A DNA stretch of 64,000 bases, from positions 11,809,241 through 11,873,240 of the forward strand of contig JABAKD010000028.1 of assembly GCA_012845835.1 (NCBI GenBank). The letters run 5' to 3'. This document shows, in pieces, positions 1 through 12,156 of the stretch. Within the stretch, counting starts at the first letter, position 1, and each line of letters begins with the position of its first letter. Both the position numbers and the translations under genes were made by a program. The DNA is from Undaria pinnatifida (taxonomy: Eukaryota; Sar; Phaeophyceae; Laminariales; Alariaceae). Below the pieces are notes generated by a model, which saw nothing but the letters and a program-made list of their open reading frames with translations, searched no databases and had not been told where the DNA came from.

Positions 1-500
1 GTGTCGGATGATAGGTATCGGTACGTACACCTTTGGCCTATGGATATATTGTATTGTTTCGGTGTTGAAGAGCAAAAAGGCGCTCGAGGACAGCCCCGTC
101 TAGGTACAATCAAATCTAGTTCGCCATTCATCATCCATGCCGCACACCCCTCCAGCCCAGCGGAGAATCCCCGAAACGGCGCTGTCTGTCCTTGTTGTAC
201 CCTAAGAAGCTCACAAGGTGGACGGCCTCAACAACAAAGTAAATGGTGATTACTGTGCGTATTATATTATTATGTGTGTTCGATGCGAAGCTCAAAAGCC
301 CGCAGTGATTTAGAGCGACCTGTTTGTGAGCCGTTCAGTTCCTTATTATAGCCTGGATAATACCCTATCGAATAGGCTATTGGGCCAACAATAATAGGTC
401 GGCAACTAGGAGGATCGATACCTATCGCGGGGCACAATAGCTCGGCTTCGGGGTCTATCGACAAGTATTGCAAGCAACAATTATAATAGGGTTAGGGCAA
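1..500. other. No gene recognised; scattered AATAGG/ATCGAT motifs
   Basis: No ORF here resembles a known protein. Between about 335 and 470 the sequence has several AATAGG/CCTATT and ATCGATA motifs of the type that forms a denser array at 4.6-5.4 kb, so this may be a distant fragment of the same element. Confidence 0.3.
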
Positions 501-504
501 TGAC

Positions 505-1870
505 CACAATACATATATATTATAAAGAATGAAAATACATTCCAGCTGTGAGATCGAAGATTTCGTCGAAACTCATCTTTGCAAGCTGTGTGTGATACTC
601 CGATCGCGCGTATTACGAGTTGTGTGTCCTCATTAAGGATACAGGTCGGCGACTCCCCTTACAACTACAGTGTAGCTATGAGGGTCAACAGGGTGATTTT
701 AGCCAGTCTGTGCGCGGAAACTATAAAACCCGTTTCTGAGGGGGACAAAACCTGACAGCTGTGGAGGGAAATGTATCATTTTATCAAGTGAATCCTGTGA
801 GTCGAATAACCGGTTAAGGAGGGGGCGGAGTTTTGAACGACGTGGGGGCCTGGTTTTGATCAAAAGCGAGCGGGATTGGAGGGGGGGGAGGGGAAGGGGG
901 GGGGGGGGCGGACGGGCGGGCAATTTGTGCGTGTAAGCTATAAATCCTTTCAAGGGGATAAATCTAACGGTTTTGGGAATAAAAAAAAAGAAAAAAGAAA
1001 AAAAAAAAGCACCAGTTTATCATGGGGGGGGGGGGGGGGTTGGGGCGGGGGTGGGGCGTGTGTGGCAGCTCAATCTGTGCGTGGAAACTATACGTTATTT
1101 TGAGGGGATAAATGTGACGGTTTTGGAAAGAATGCATCAGTTTATCATGTATATCCTGGGGTAAGTCGTACAATCAGTGAGTAGAGAGAGGGCGGAGTGT
1201 TCGAGGGGGCGGGGTTGGGATGAGTTGGGGGGGTTTGGGGAGGTGGGGGGTGGGGGCGGGGGGGGGCGGGGGGCGGGGGGGGGGGAGGGAGCGGGGGGGG
1301 GGGAGGGGGCGGGGGGGGGGGGGGGGAGGGAGCGGGCGGGGGGGGGAAGGAAGGGTTTTAGGTGAGGGGTTTGTTATACGTGTGGTGCTAGGTCTAGGCG
1401 ATGGTGCGGGTGGTGGGGAAGAAGGGGGGGGCGTTCGGGGCGGGGGGGGGGGGAAAGCAGCGGCATGGATGGCTCTCGAAAGATAATGAGGTGATATCCA
1501 GTGCGTCAAGTGTTTATTAATCTGGCGGATTTCGATATTAGGTGGGGCGTTTGAGCAAGGGAAAGCGAGAAGGGGGGGGGGGAGATATTTTAGGAGGTTT
1601 AGGTCACAAATATTATTCAATTACACTGCGGCTGTGAGATCAAAGATATGTAGGGGCTTGTTATACGCGTGGTGCTAGGTCTAGGCGGTCGTGCGGGTGG
1701 TTCGAAAAGAAGGGGCGTTGGAGGGTTTTCTTTTTGGAGGGGGTGGGGGGAAAGAATGAAAACTACGTCATGGATGGTCAGAAAGATAATGACGTGATAT
1801 CAACTGCGTATAGGTGTTTATTACTCTGGCCGATTTCGATTGTGAGTGGGGCGTTTGGACAAACTAGGCG
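505..1870 (-). repeat. Dispersed repeat R1, copy A, G-rich and internally duplicated
   Basis: Read on the minus strand this matches the plus-strand copies near 44.44-45.26 kb and 54.06-54.87 kb. Shared landmarks are the segment with GTCCCCCTCAGAAACGGG, the segment GCTTGCAAAGATGAGTTTCGAC and a 3' end in TTTTTATAATA. Here the poly-G/C tracts are greatly expanded (about 880-1590), and a block with GTGGTGCTAGGTCTAGGCG occurs twice (about 1378 and 1668), so this copy is internally duplicated. The long Gly/Arg- and Pro-rich ORFs in it are by-products of the homopolymer tracts. Confidence 0.6.
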
Positions 1871-1889
1871 GATATATACGATGATTCTA

Positions 1890-2480
1890 TTTTTTGAGGG
1901 GACAGGGATTTGGTCAGGAGTTTTTTCGTCTCGGCCTCAGTATGGGATTCTCGAAACTGGAATTTCTCGGTCAAATCGCTTCGTTCGAGCGCGGCTTCGG
2001 AGGGCGCGCCTCAAACGCCCCTCGCCCTGCCGTATCCGTTCCGTACCTGGCTGGGATCGGTATGTGGGCTGAGCGAGACACGCGGGAAGTGTGCAAATTC
2101 TTGTAGTTTGGGCGGTATACGCCCGAGCTATTCTTGGATCTTGGCATATGCAGGGCTTGAACGAAAAAAACATGGAAAAATATTTATTTCCAAATTGACT
2201 TCTTATTTCGTCCCCACAACACATTTGTCATGGTCACGCCTCGAAGCGTTTGGCCTATTGTCGTACGACTGCGGTGTCGTTGCTTTTCGATATCGGATTT
2301 CACGGTCAAATCCCTTTGCTCGAGCGTTGTCTTCGAGGGGGGCCGTTCCCTACCCAACGGCATCATCACACCCAGTGCCCGTGCTGAATCTTCATCCTAG
2401 AGAGATACAACTTATTACGTGGTCACAGACTGTGAGACAGAGTAAACCAAACAATCGAAATTGATCAAGGTAAAAAGCAA
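1890..2480 (+). repeat. Fragments of the dispersed repeat also seen at 30.7 and 41.3 kb
   Basis: The stretch from GGATTTGGTCAGGAG (about 1907) to the TATCCGTTCC region (about 2045) matches 30,720-30,870 on the plus strand and 41,220-41,375 on the minus strand. A partial second copy starts near 2296, and another short fragment lies at about 42,640-42,720. No coding sequence is recognised. Confidence 0.5.
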
Positions 2481-3300
2481 GTGAAATGCTAGCGTGTACC
2501 GGTACGAGAACACAACAAAACAGGCCAGACCATAATAAGAAAATGCAGATAACGAACGGAGCCGCTTTTAAAAATCGCAGTACGAGAAACAATGCTTTGT
2601 CGGTCTTTTTCATCGCCGCTCCAAAGAGTCGTTCCGTATACATTTGTCCACGATCCACGATTCATCTTTCAGGACCGCATAATAAAAATCCCACGCTAAT
2701 TCCATGTACATTTATCCCCACAAACGAACAAACGTGAATGCAGTTCTAAAGGTAGGTGTGATTCTCAAGGTAGTGTTTCGAACGCTTTGTTGTGTGGTTG
2801 CAAGAATTGCGCTGGCTACTGACTGTTGTTGCTGGCCAATACGTCGTGTGCGCCAGCAATTGATGACAGTGTAATAAAATATAGGGATCTTCTTAAAATG
2901 TCATCTTGTGTTCGCCGGCCATTAACTGATGACAGAGTAGTAGGGGTCTTCTTCAGCATATATCGTGTGCGTCAGTAATCGGCGATACAGCAGTAGGAGT
3001 GAAATAATAGGGATCGTCTTGTGTTACGGCGTATTGGGCATCCTACAACCGCTGATGACCCTGGCATGTACGCAGTGGGCAGCTCCCCTTCCCAGCCAAC
3101 GCTTCTTGATGTATGCGTACTTCTCGCTAAGTGCCTGATCACGCTCGGGCAGTGTGAGCTGCGGTGTATAGCACCGCTGTCCTCCCTGTAGTAGTACCGG
3201 TACGAGCATGTATGTGTATCTTGTGACTTGCGGTTCTCTTCGAGGTGCTGCTGCTGTTTTGTGTCTGATACAATACGACAACAGCTTTTCAGACAAGCTA
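2480..3300. other. No gene recognised
   Basis: Only short ORFs without recognisable domains. Between 2810 and 3010 there are loose repeats of a GTGTGCGCCAGCAATTGATGACAG-like phrase (three degenerate copies). Confidence 0.3.
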
Positions 3301-3308
3301 CACCAACA

Positions 3309-3620
3309 AGTCGTTGTTGTTGTTGTTTTCACATTATTAAATCGCATACTCAGGTACGTGGTCACAGAACAGGCTCCAGTTACACATGCCTCCGCCAGAA
3401 AAATATAAAAAGTGAAATCGGGAGAATCAGCCCACGATGTGCCAGGTCCATACTGCTACATTCGTCGCACTACTCGCGCCTGAAAAAAACGACTACACCA
3501 CTTGCCACCCAGAAAGACTACCATCACGTACATATATCAATACGCATACGCACAACAGACGCAAGTCAATCGGAAAAAAAAAAGAAAAGACAGAGGCGAA
3601 AGAAAAGGGGTATTCCGATT
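3309..3620 (+). repeat. SINE-like repeat R4, copy 1
   Basis: About 300-400 bp family that begins near TTGTTGTTGTTTTCACATTA, contains AGGACAGGCTCCAGT-like, TATAAAA(G) and TGCCAGGTCCATAC landmarks, and ends in an irregular purine-rich A/G tail. Other copies start near 39,293, 47,590 and 50,670, with a partial copy near 43,076. The variable purine tail suggests retroposition; no reverse transcriptase is encoded. Confidence 0.55.
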
Positions 3621-3649
3621 GACCCGATAAGCGAATGAAATCGAGATTT

Positions 3650-4590
3650 TCAGAGTTTTTTTTCGGTGCCGCATAAGCGACAAAGAGGTGACTTTATTTG
3701 GGCAGCAAGTATTCCATGATTATTTGACCAATATACCAGTGAGTCAAATACGCACTGCTGTTGTTTTGGCCTCATTTCAGGCTTTTTTTCACAGTTGGTT
3801 ATTATCATCCTCGAGTCGTGCCAGTCTTAGTTTCACATATTAATATATGTAGTGTTTCTTTGAACACCCCGTTTTCGTTTGAAATTAATTGTGCTTATAA
3901 CCGGGGGGGCCTGAATCCTGCATACAAATGGCTTTAATCCGTCCACTTGTATTGCGTTCGGTGCTGTTGTTGCTGTTCAAGTGTTTATCATCCTCATTTT
4001 GAGCGCGCCTGCTCGGCACGCCAACCTGATATAGGCTCAAAATCGATTTTTTGTTCGACCTATCATGCAGCAAATAACTCGTTGAATTGCGCTGGCATTG
4101 CGAATGTTTGCCGTATGCCAGAAGTATGCGAGAAAACTCGAGTCGGTCGAATTAATTGTGAGCTTATTGGGTCAAAGCCTACCAGCCGATCACGAGTAAT
4201 AAGCCAATCGATGCAGTCGGGGTTGACACGCCGTGCGGGGAGGTATCGACCCGGGAGATCATACCTACTGACAAATTAATAGATATATTTGCAAGGGTGT
4301 TTTGATCGATACCTACTGTTTGTAAGTTTATACCCTTGTACTGCTTGGAACATACCTATGCGCACCGTATACCCCAGGCTATTGTTTGAATTAATACCTT
4401 GGATGATATATAGCAAAATGTACCTTGACTTACTTCTTGCCTTTTGTTTCAAAACAGCAGATGATGATAATACCGGGTATAAACAGAGCTTTTAATCGAG
4501 AGGCTTGTGAGGATTTCAATCGGTAGCTGCTGCTGTTGAAAACTCAGAAACACCTCTCTCGTACTTTTTTTCGAGGCATCAATCATACCA
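3650..4590. other. No gene recognised
   Basis: AT-rich, only short ORFs with no recognisable family. A few ATACCT/AGGTAT phrases toward the 3' end lead into the motif array that follows. Confidence 0.3.
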
Positions 4591-5430
4591 ACTCCTGTTG
4601 ACCTACTGGGCAAAGAAATAGGTGTATATATCTATCGATAATTTCACCCTCCTATTACAAGTTACACTACGTATCGATATTCAATTAATCGATATCCGCA
4701 CACCAACTTGTGGACAGACCAACAGGCGTACTCGATGCATGCTAGACTAATGTGCAGGGCTTTATACCTATTGGTCATAGCAATAGATATCGATCGACAA
4801 TTTCACATACCTATTGGTCAAGCAATAGGTATCGATGGACACTTTCACGTACCTATTGGTCACAGTAATAGGTATCGATCGACAGTATGACATAACTATT
4901 GTCGAAGAACAATAGCCTATTGTACCGATTCATGATAACCTATTGGTCGAAGAAATAGGCCTCGATAGACAGATTCACACGCCTATCTTAAGAACAATAG
5001 CTTATTGTACCAATTTCTTTGGACCTATTGGTCCGAGCAATGAGTATCGATCGACAAATTCGCATACCTACCAAAGGTGTCAATAGGTACTGTTATATAA
5101 TTTGCCATCTGACAATGTAGCGTGAGTGTCGAAAACCAGAAACATGATGAAAGAACACAGCATCGAGATGAAAGCGTGAAACGATGTTTCCAACAACCAA
5201 AGACTACGAATACTAGATGTACCTCCCTGTTCTCCTGGCCCCGCCCCCTCCAGCCGCAAGGGCCAAGTCCTCCCCCAAATACACTTCCGAAGAAGCATCG
5301 AACGACAACCCGCTGTCCACACAATAAATGGCTGGTTTGTTACTACTACAGTAATTGACATCGAGATATGCAATACCCCAACCTATTGACGTGCAATGGG
5401 TATATTCAATAGGCTATTATCCGGGGTGTG
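4590..5430. repeat. Array of CCTATTGGTC...AATAGGTATCGAT motifs
   Basis: Between 4610 and 5090 a unit of about 55-60 bp recurs at least five times: ACCTATTGGTC, a short A-rich bridge, AATAGGTATCGAT, then CGACA and a T-rich stretch. CCTATT and AATAGG within a unit are complementary, so each unit can fold. Isolated motifs recur at 5370-5420. I could not identify terminal inverted repeats or a target-site duplication, so whether this is one mobile element is unresolved. Confidence 0.55.
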
Positions 5431-6425
5431 ATTATGTACATAGCTTCCGTCTACCCATTCCAGCTGCACCTGGCATTACTACGGCGTACGTCATTTGGCT
5501 TCGTGCGAGTTGAATCTATCCCGCTAGAAAAAAAATGAGTGGAGTCGGCGGGGCCATCGCACGAAACCCCGTTCCGCGGTAAGTACGGACCGCGTCGACA
5601 GGGAAAGATAAGGAACAAACATGTCTGAAGCAGGCTGATGATGGGGATTTTCTGGGCTGGCGCTATGTAGGTTGAGAACCAGGTCGGCAACAACGTTTTT
5701 CAACGTTTTTCGAGCCAAAGTAAAGAACGTTGCAAACAATCTCAAACACAAAAAGCGGATTCCAAAAAGAAAATCCCGCAGTTGGGTGGTGTGCACGACC
5801 ACAACCGGGACCCGCGAGCCTGTACGTGCGAACACCGTGAGCAAGCAAACCGCCAACCGTGCGGCGAATAAATTTCGCAGTACGTCTTCGTCGAAAGAAG
5901 ACGGCGCTGATTCGTTTTCAAAGCAGCAATTTTTCCCTTTCCAAGAAACCCCGCCCACAACGAAGATGTGACGGTGTTTTTGTTGTAGGCGATCCGAACA
6001 AAAAACTCATTGCGTCGACGGCTGACTGATGCATCTCCTCCGTCAGATTATTACAACCCGCAAAGAAACACTCGATCAGATTACATTCAGCACTCTGTGA
6101 CAATGCGACAATAGACAGCACCAGCGTAGTACGAAGAGTGTCCCCTCAAAAATTGAATCTAAAACATAGGCGGCTTTGTCGGCGTGTTTGAGAGAGAACG
6201 ATACTAACTATTACCCCCGCAAATCTCGGATAATAATGCTACAGCAGCACTCCTAGTAGTCTGCAACGCGCAAACGCAACGAATGATCTTTAGTTTTACT
6301 GCTTGGTTTTTTATCATACTCGCCGAGGTTCGGCCCTCATCACAAGCGCAACTACGCCGCCGAGGGATGCTTGCAACATTACACAGCCAGGCAGTTGAAG
6401 TGTGTGTCATGAAGTCACGCATGAG
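5430..6425. other. No gene assigned; overlapping unrecognised ORFs on both strands
   Basis: A 99-residue basic ORF (5672-5971, plus) and a 144-residue ORF (5524-5958, minus) overlap. Neither has a recognisable domain, and the overlap means at most one can be real. No start context or splice signals decide between them. Confidence 0.2.
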
Positions 6426-7332
6426 CATTATTTGACTTTTTGGCGGAGGTCCGCGGCAATGACCGCGGAACTTCCGTGGATTTTTTACGGTGGGTATTGC
6501 CACGGACTACCGTGGAAATCAGCGGGTTTTCACGGAAAGTGCCACGGGTCATGGCATTTCCATGGCAAAGGCCACGGTTTTGGCCACGGCACGTTGCCGC
6601 GGTCATGTCCGTGGCAAACTCCGTCGTACCAACCACGGCAACCCACGGAAATCCGCGGCAATTTCCACGGCAACGCGGCAATCACCACGGAAGTCCGCGG
6701 AAGTCCGCAGCAATTGCCACGGCAGTTTCCGCGGACGTTCAACCGAAGCAATTTTCACGGCCATCCGCGGCCGTCCGCGTCCATTGCCACGGCATTCCTC
6801 CGATGCGCGCGACTTCCACGGAAGTCCGCGGGAGTCCGCGGCTATTACCACAGCACGTGCCGCGGTTCTGTCCGTGGCAAACTTCGTCGTAGCAATCATG
6901 CCCACGGCCGTCCGGGCCCGTGGCCGTGAGTTTTGCCATGGGTGTTTGCGGGCGTGGCCGTGGATCTTGCCGTGGGTGTTTCCGTGGACGTATCCATGGA
7001 TGTCCGCGGACGTTTCCGTGGACAAGTCCGTGGGTGTTTCCGTAGGCGTGTCCGTGGGTGTGTCCGTGGGCGTTGCCGTAGTATGCCGTGGGTGCTACCG
7101 TTGAGATTGCGGTGGAGATTGCCGTGGTTAGTGCCATGGTTAGTGCCACGGGCCTCCACGGTGTTCCTCTACTTGCCGCGGCATTCCGTGGAAGCCCGTG
7201 GAAGCCCGTGGGAGGTCTGCGGTAGCCCGTGGAGTGTCCGCGATTGTCCGTGGATAGCCGTGGACATGGCCGTAGAATGCCGTGGAGATTCGTGGACACT
7301 GCCGCGGTGCTCCGCCAAAAAGATAAATAATG
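6426..7332. mobile_element. Foldback-like TIR element built of CCACGG/CCGTGG motifs
   Basis: The ends are inverted copies: CATTATTTGACTTTTTGGCG on the left against CATTATTTATCTTTTTGGCG read from the right, both continuing into GAG. Between them almost all sequence consists of CCACGG, CCGCGG and CCGTGG hexamers 5-15 bp apart. The left half is dominated by CCACGG and the right half by CCGTGG, so the element is an imperfect long palindrome. GCAT lies near both ends (about 6419 and 7334), a possible but unproven target duplication. The ORFs in it (up to 218 aa) follow the hexamer phase in all frames and are not credible genes. The structure resembles foldback elements, whose long inverted repeats contain short internal repeats. 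Confidence 0.7.
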
Positions 7333-7349
7333 TGCATCCCTCTTATTAA

Positions 7350-8124
7350 GAATAGTTACCTTGCTACTGGCACAACGGAGTACCAGGTAGTCCATCGTAA
7401 CCTATCGATTACGCTGTCGTTAACATATCATACGTAGTCATCTGGAATACGTAGCTTGTACGTGGTAGGACGCAGCAGCATGACCTGCTGTTGTTATACG
7501 CGACTGGTATACACGAGTTAGTACGTAGACATTTTCAGAGAGTATCGGATCGGTTCGTTGTTAAGGATAGGTACTAGCCTTTGGTACGGAGCAGCACGAG
7601 GCGCTTTGGCGATACCAGTGCAAGGAGTGTGATATGTACGTACGTATCATACACAGGTGGTACCAGATACACACGTACCTCGTAGGATCATAGGATCGTG
7701 TGAATCTAGTAGATCGTATACCAGGTATCGTAGATTGCGGCGGAACCCTAAAATGACGGTTGCAGTTTACAGCTGGCCCGAGGTGTTTTGTACCGGTGTG
7801 TTTTTGGGGTAATCACACCGCTTGCTTTTTAGGGCGGTTCGTACGCTTTCATAGCGTCTTGAGATGTGATCGATTGGGCATGAACCACGCACACTCTCTC
7901 ACAACTCAACTCAAGTCAGCAGCACCACTCTTCCTTCTTCGTCTCTTCTTCGAGACCGCGCAAATAATAAACACACCCCCGCCCTTGGGGCGTCTTTTTG
8001 TCATCAGCTCTGCGGAGCTTGAAACTTTGACTGCAACGGCAGAGTAACAGTCGAGTTACTTCTCGTGCCAGATCTGGCATAACCCAGATCACAAACAGCT
8101 ACAAGGGGCGTACCTCCCCCATCA
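7350..8124 (+). repeat. 5' LTR of the 7.35-11.29 kb element
   Basis: Starts at about AATAGTTACC and ends at CCCCCATCA. It is nearly identical to 10,508-11,287 over the first 690 bp and clearly more diverged over the last 80 bp. Confidence 0.75.
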
Positions 8125-8140
8125 GGTTATGAGCCTCGCC
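8125..8140 (+). promoter_or_regulatory. Primer-binding site, half-tRNA iMet type
   Basis: GGTTATGAGCCTCGC directly follows the LTR. It is the complement of an initiator tRNA-Met segment that ends just 3' of its CAT anticodon (GAGGCTCATAACC), as in copia-type elements primed by a tRNA half. Confidence 0.6.
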
Positions 8141-10507
8141 TCGCGTAAGCACTGAGAGCTGGTTGCGGGGTCCCGGGGGCACGATGCGCAACGACCGAGA
8201 CTACGCCCGCTTGTGGAACCCGAGCTGCTACTTTGCTGTGAGTTTCAAAAGACAGAACCACAGGACCTGCCACGACCACGACTGCGAGCCATACAACAAG
8301 CAGAAGACCTGCTACGCAGAACGACTGCCTTCATCGAGCTGGACGATGGACATCATGTGGAGCTGGTGGTACGAGGAACGACATACTTCTCGGACGATCA
8401 CAGAGAGGTGCCAAGAAATCGCCGTCATCTGGTGCTGAACTGCCTTTAGGTGCAACCATGAGTACATGGATAGGTGGGCAGTGAACGAATCCATACAGCT
8501 GTGCACATACAAAACAACGTGAGTAGTCGAAACGTATACTTCGGATACGAGTGATCGATATCTGGTTACTTTCGAGTACGTGGCTCGTGGCGTCTCAGTC
8601 AACCGGCTTTTGTCGATTTGAAAAGACTCTTCGTCGTCGACTTCTACATACGCAACGGGAGCTGACACGAGTACAACGTGATTCGACTGCTTGGTATGGT
8701 TCAACGATCTTCTTCGTTGTGTACGTACGAGACGGGAGCTGCTATGAGTACGTCGTATCTGGTTCTTGTACCGTTTATCTTCCTGCACGTAACGGGGCTA
8801 CGGGCTGGTTTGATATCACTACCTCTGCTGCACTGCTGTTGCTGGAGTAAAAATGGCTGCGCATACGCACGAACGGGCTCACTCGTATTGCTATGCTGCA
8901 CTATGTATGTATGAGGGACTACACATGAGCCGTATGATGGTACAACACGGCTTACTTCTTCAAGCTTGGCGCACATCTTGGACGGGGGCTACCAAACTTT
9001 AGCACCTGAAAGCATGCGGGGCTAAATGAAACAACGGAAATTACAGGGGCCTTTTGGTCATCAACACCAGGGGTCGCCTCATCAGAACACGGGATCGCCG
9101 GAGTGACGGCTCGGAATCGCTGTATAAAAGCGCTTGGGGTTGCCGGAATTGGCACCTTCCAGAAACGTCACAGCACTGTTCGCTGGGACCGTCGGAGTTA
9201 CCGGGTTGCCACGACAGCACTGTGGGCTCGCCGAAGAGGTGTCTTTCGGGAGCGGGCCACAGACATCACCATCTATCTATTGGAATTGCCAGCAGAGCAC
9301 GTCTGCTGGAATTGCCGCATCATTTATCGCTATGGGCTTTTCTGGAACAACGCTTCTGGAGAACCTGAAAAGCATCGTCATCGTCTAGTTCTGCCAAAGT
9401 CGCTGAACATCACAACTTTTAGGGCTGTTGGAACATCTCTTCCGGGGTCGCTGGACATCTTCATCTCGCTTAGGGCTGCGCCGGAACATCACGTCTGGAG
9501 TCGTTAAACACCATCGTCATCTGAATCGCCAGGAAGGACATCTGCACCATCCGGGGTCGCACGCACATAACGGCAAGATTTATTTGCTTCATAGTCGTAG
9601 TACCACACGTCTTCTTTATACGGGAGGGCGGTCAAGAACGTGGCTAGGCTGCTACACTATTTGTGCAAGTTTTTCGTTTTGTAGTAGCACCACACGCGTC
9701 TTCTTTGTGCCGGAGGGGGCGGTCAGAAACGTGGTCGGCTGCTACAGTACGAAGTTATTTATATTTTTCTTGATCAACAAACTGGTCATTGAAATTTCGT
9801 TCCACGTTTTGTTTCTGTAGTTGAGAATTATTGAGAAGATGCAGTTACTACGCAGCATGAACACCGGCTTTCATTTGGTGATTGGAACAAACCATATACC
9901 AGAGGTACTGGTAATTGACACTGCTGAATTCGTCTGACGTTCTTTCAGAACTGATGCATATAAGGCCAACGCTGATGGGCATAGTATTTTTTGTAGAGTA
10001 TGAAGTAATACCGTACCGAGTATGTCTGTCTGGTAAATGTACAGTGAGACCCGCACGGGTTCTAAGGTTCTGTGTGTGATATTTTTTCGGTTTGCATGCT
10101 GTTGACGGTCCATGCATCAAACTCGCCCGTCACAACAGTTATTTGCCTTCACGTTGCCAGGTTTTGCGTTGTGGTTGTTGTATTAGTTGTAGGACGGCTG
10201 ATCATCCGTCGAAAATGAAGCACGGTAACGGTTGATGTTTTTTCGACGCGGCAAAGGAGTAATGAACCTTGGTTGCGACGTTGCGATTGATTCTACTTCG
10301 TAAATACGCAGACAAGTACTTCAAACAAGTACACTAACCAAGTAACGAGCGTCAGAACTGTCGAAAAACACCTTGGAATAGGTTGATGACACTTGGGGTA
10401 AGAATTAAGCAAGCGTATATTATATCTAAGTTTTTCAGTAATCCGATTTTGTGGTTGAACGCCAAATCAACGTATTATATGTTACTTACATTGCGGGGTC
10501 GTATTGG

Positions 10508-11287
10508 GAATAGTTACCTTGCTACTGGCACAACGGAGTACCGGGTAGTCCATCGTAATATATCGATTGCGCTGTCGTTAACATATCATACGTAGTCATC
10601 TGGAATACGTAGCTTGTACGTGGTAGGACGCAGCAGCATGACCTGCTGTTGTTATACGCGACTGGTATACACGAGTTAGTACGTAGACATTTTCAGAGAG
10701 TATCGGATCGGTTCGTTGTTAAGGATAGGTACTAGCCTTTGGTACGAAGCAGCACGAGGCGCTTTGGCGATACCAGTGCAAGGAGTGTGTTATGTACGTA
10801 CGTATCATACACAGGTGGTACCAGATACACACGTACCTCGTAGGATCATAGGATCGTGAGAGTCTAGTAGATCGTATACCAGGTATCGTAGATTGCGGCG
10901 GAACCCTAAAATGACGGTTGCAGTTTACAGCTGGCCCGAGGTGTTTTGTACCGGTGTGTTTTTGGGGTAATCACACCGCTTGCTTTTTAGGGCGGTTCGT
11001 ACGCTTTCATAGCGTCTTGAGATGTGATCGATTGGGCATGAACCACGCACACTCTCTCACAACTCAACTCAAGTCAGCAGCATCACTCTTCCTTCTTCGT
11101 CTCTTCTTCGGACCGCGCAAATAATAAACACACCCCCGCCCTTGGGGCGTCTTTTTGTCATCAGCTCTGCGGAGCTTGAAACTTTGACTGCAACGGCAGA
11201 GTAGCATCTGCCGAGTGCTTACCTCTCGTGCCAGATCTGGCATAACCCAGATCGCACACAGCCACAGGGTTCGTATCTTCCCCATCA
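10508..11287 (+). repeat. 3' LTR of the 7.35-11.29 kb element
   Basis: Direct copy of 7350-8124, preceded by a G-rich GTATTGGG stretch that may serve as the polypurine tract. Confidence 0.75.
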
Positions 11288-12156
11288 CCTGTACCATGTT
11301 GCGAGGGCACCGTAGAGATGCGCATGAGGGGTTGACAGCTGGGCGAGGTGCGGCTATGTGGCGGCTTAGGTTAGAGTCATGAATGATGTAGTCGTGGTCG
11401 TTTCCTGCAGGCAGCGAAGGAAACGGAGGTAAGGGTCGTCCCTAACGAAGCTATTGTGTCGGTTTTTACCGAAAGTTTCGGTTTTGCCCGAAATTATTTC
11501 GGGAAAAACGTAAACATTTCACCCCCGGAAAAACTGGCATTTACGTTTTTCATTTTTTCAGGGAAAAACTAAAATTTAGGTACAAGAGTGTAGAGGACCG
11601 GGCAGCGGCACCGCTCGATCTGTGCCACCACTCGCGAGCGCACGAGACTGAGCAGGGTCGTTCCCAAGGTCATTCAAAGGTCATGGCTGATCGCAGAAGG
11701 CGCAGTGACCTTCTGAGCTCACGTCGTCGAGTTGACAAAGTGACCGTACAGAGGCGGCCGACCGAACGAGCTCGCTGACGGCAATGGCTGAGACTTTTGT
11801 CACGTTGGGCGTTGTAGCGCGACGAGTTGGTGATGGATTTCACTCCCCAAAGCACCGACACGTGCCTACGAGTAAGGCCGCCTCCAGTGGGACAACCACG
11901 TGGGTGTCTTCCGCGAGCGTTGCTGCTGTAGTGACGGTTCTGTGCCGGGTGGACGATTGTTTTGCGAGCCAACTGAGGCTCGCACTCGTGAAGATTCAAC
12001 CTTCGAATAATTCGGTAAAATGCCGAAATTTCATCAAAAACTGAAGTGCTGTACACATATCGTTAGGACCGACCCTAAGTCGCCGACGACGCTGGCGTTG
12101 TCTTCTTCTATCGCGTCGTTGAAGCGCGCGGCCCACCGTCCAAAGACGGACCGTGT
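11288..12156. other. No gene recognised
   Basis: Short ORFs only. About 11,465-11,580 is a low-complexity stretch of alternating CGGTTTT/CGAAA/GGAAAAA phrases. Confidence 0.3.

Larger units (their letters stand above)
7350..11287 (+). mobile_element. Non-autonomous LTR retrotransposon without coding capacity
   Basis: Two direct repeats of about 775-780 bp flank 2.38 kb. Right after the first repeat comes GGTTATGAGCCTCGC, complementary to the anticodon-side half of an initiator tRNA-Met, the priming mode known for Ty1/copia. The internal region (8125-10507) has only short ORFs without gag, protease, integrase or reverse transcriptase motifs. A stretch near 9100-9550 has repetitive GGAAC/GGAAT-CGCTGG phrases like the Gly/Thr/Ser linker of the copia-type element at 24.1 kb, suggesting a decayed relative. 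I found no clear target-site duplication: the 5' border abuts the foldback-like element. Confidence 0.7.

Noticed and set aside
1174-1620. Pro-rich 148-aa and Gly-rich ORFs
   Set aside because: Products of poly-G/poly-C tracts in repeat R1.
6402-7395. ORFs of up to 218 aa on both strands
   Set aside because: They exist in all frames because the CCACGG hexamers avoid stop codons; they lie inside a TIR element.
7350-11287. Simple segmental duplication of 7.35-8.12 kb
   Set aside because: The primer-binding site directly after the first copy and the spacing fit an LTR pair better.
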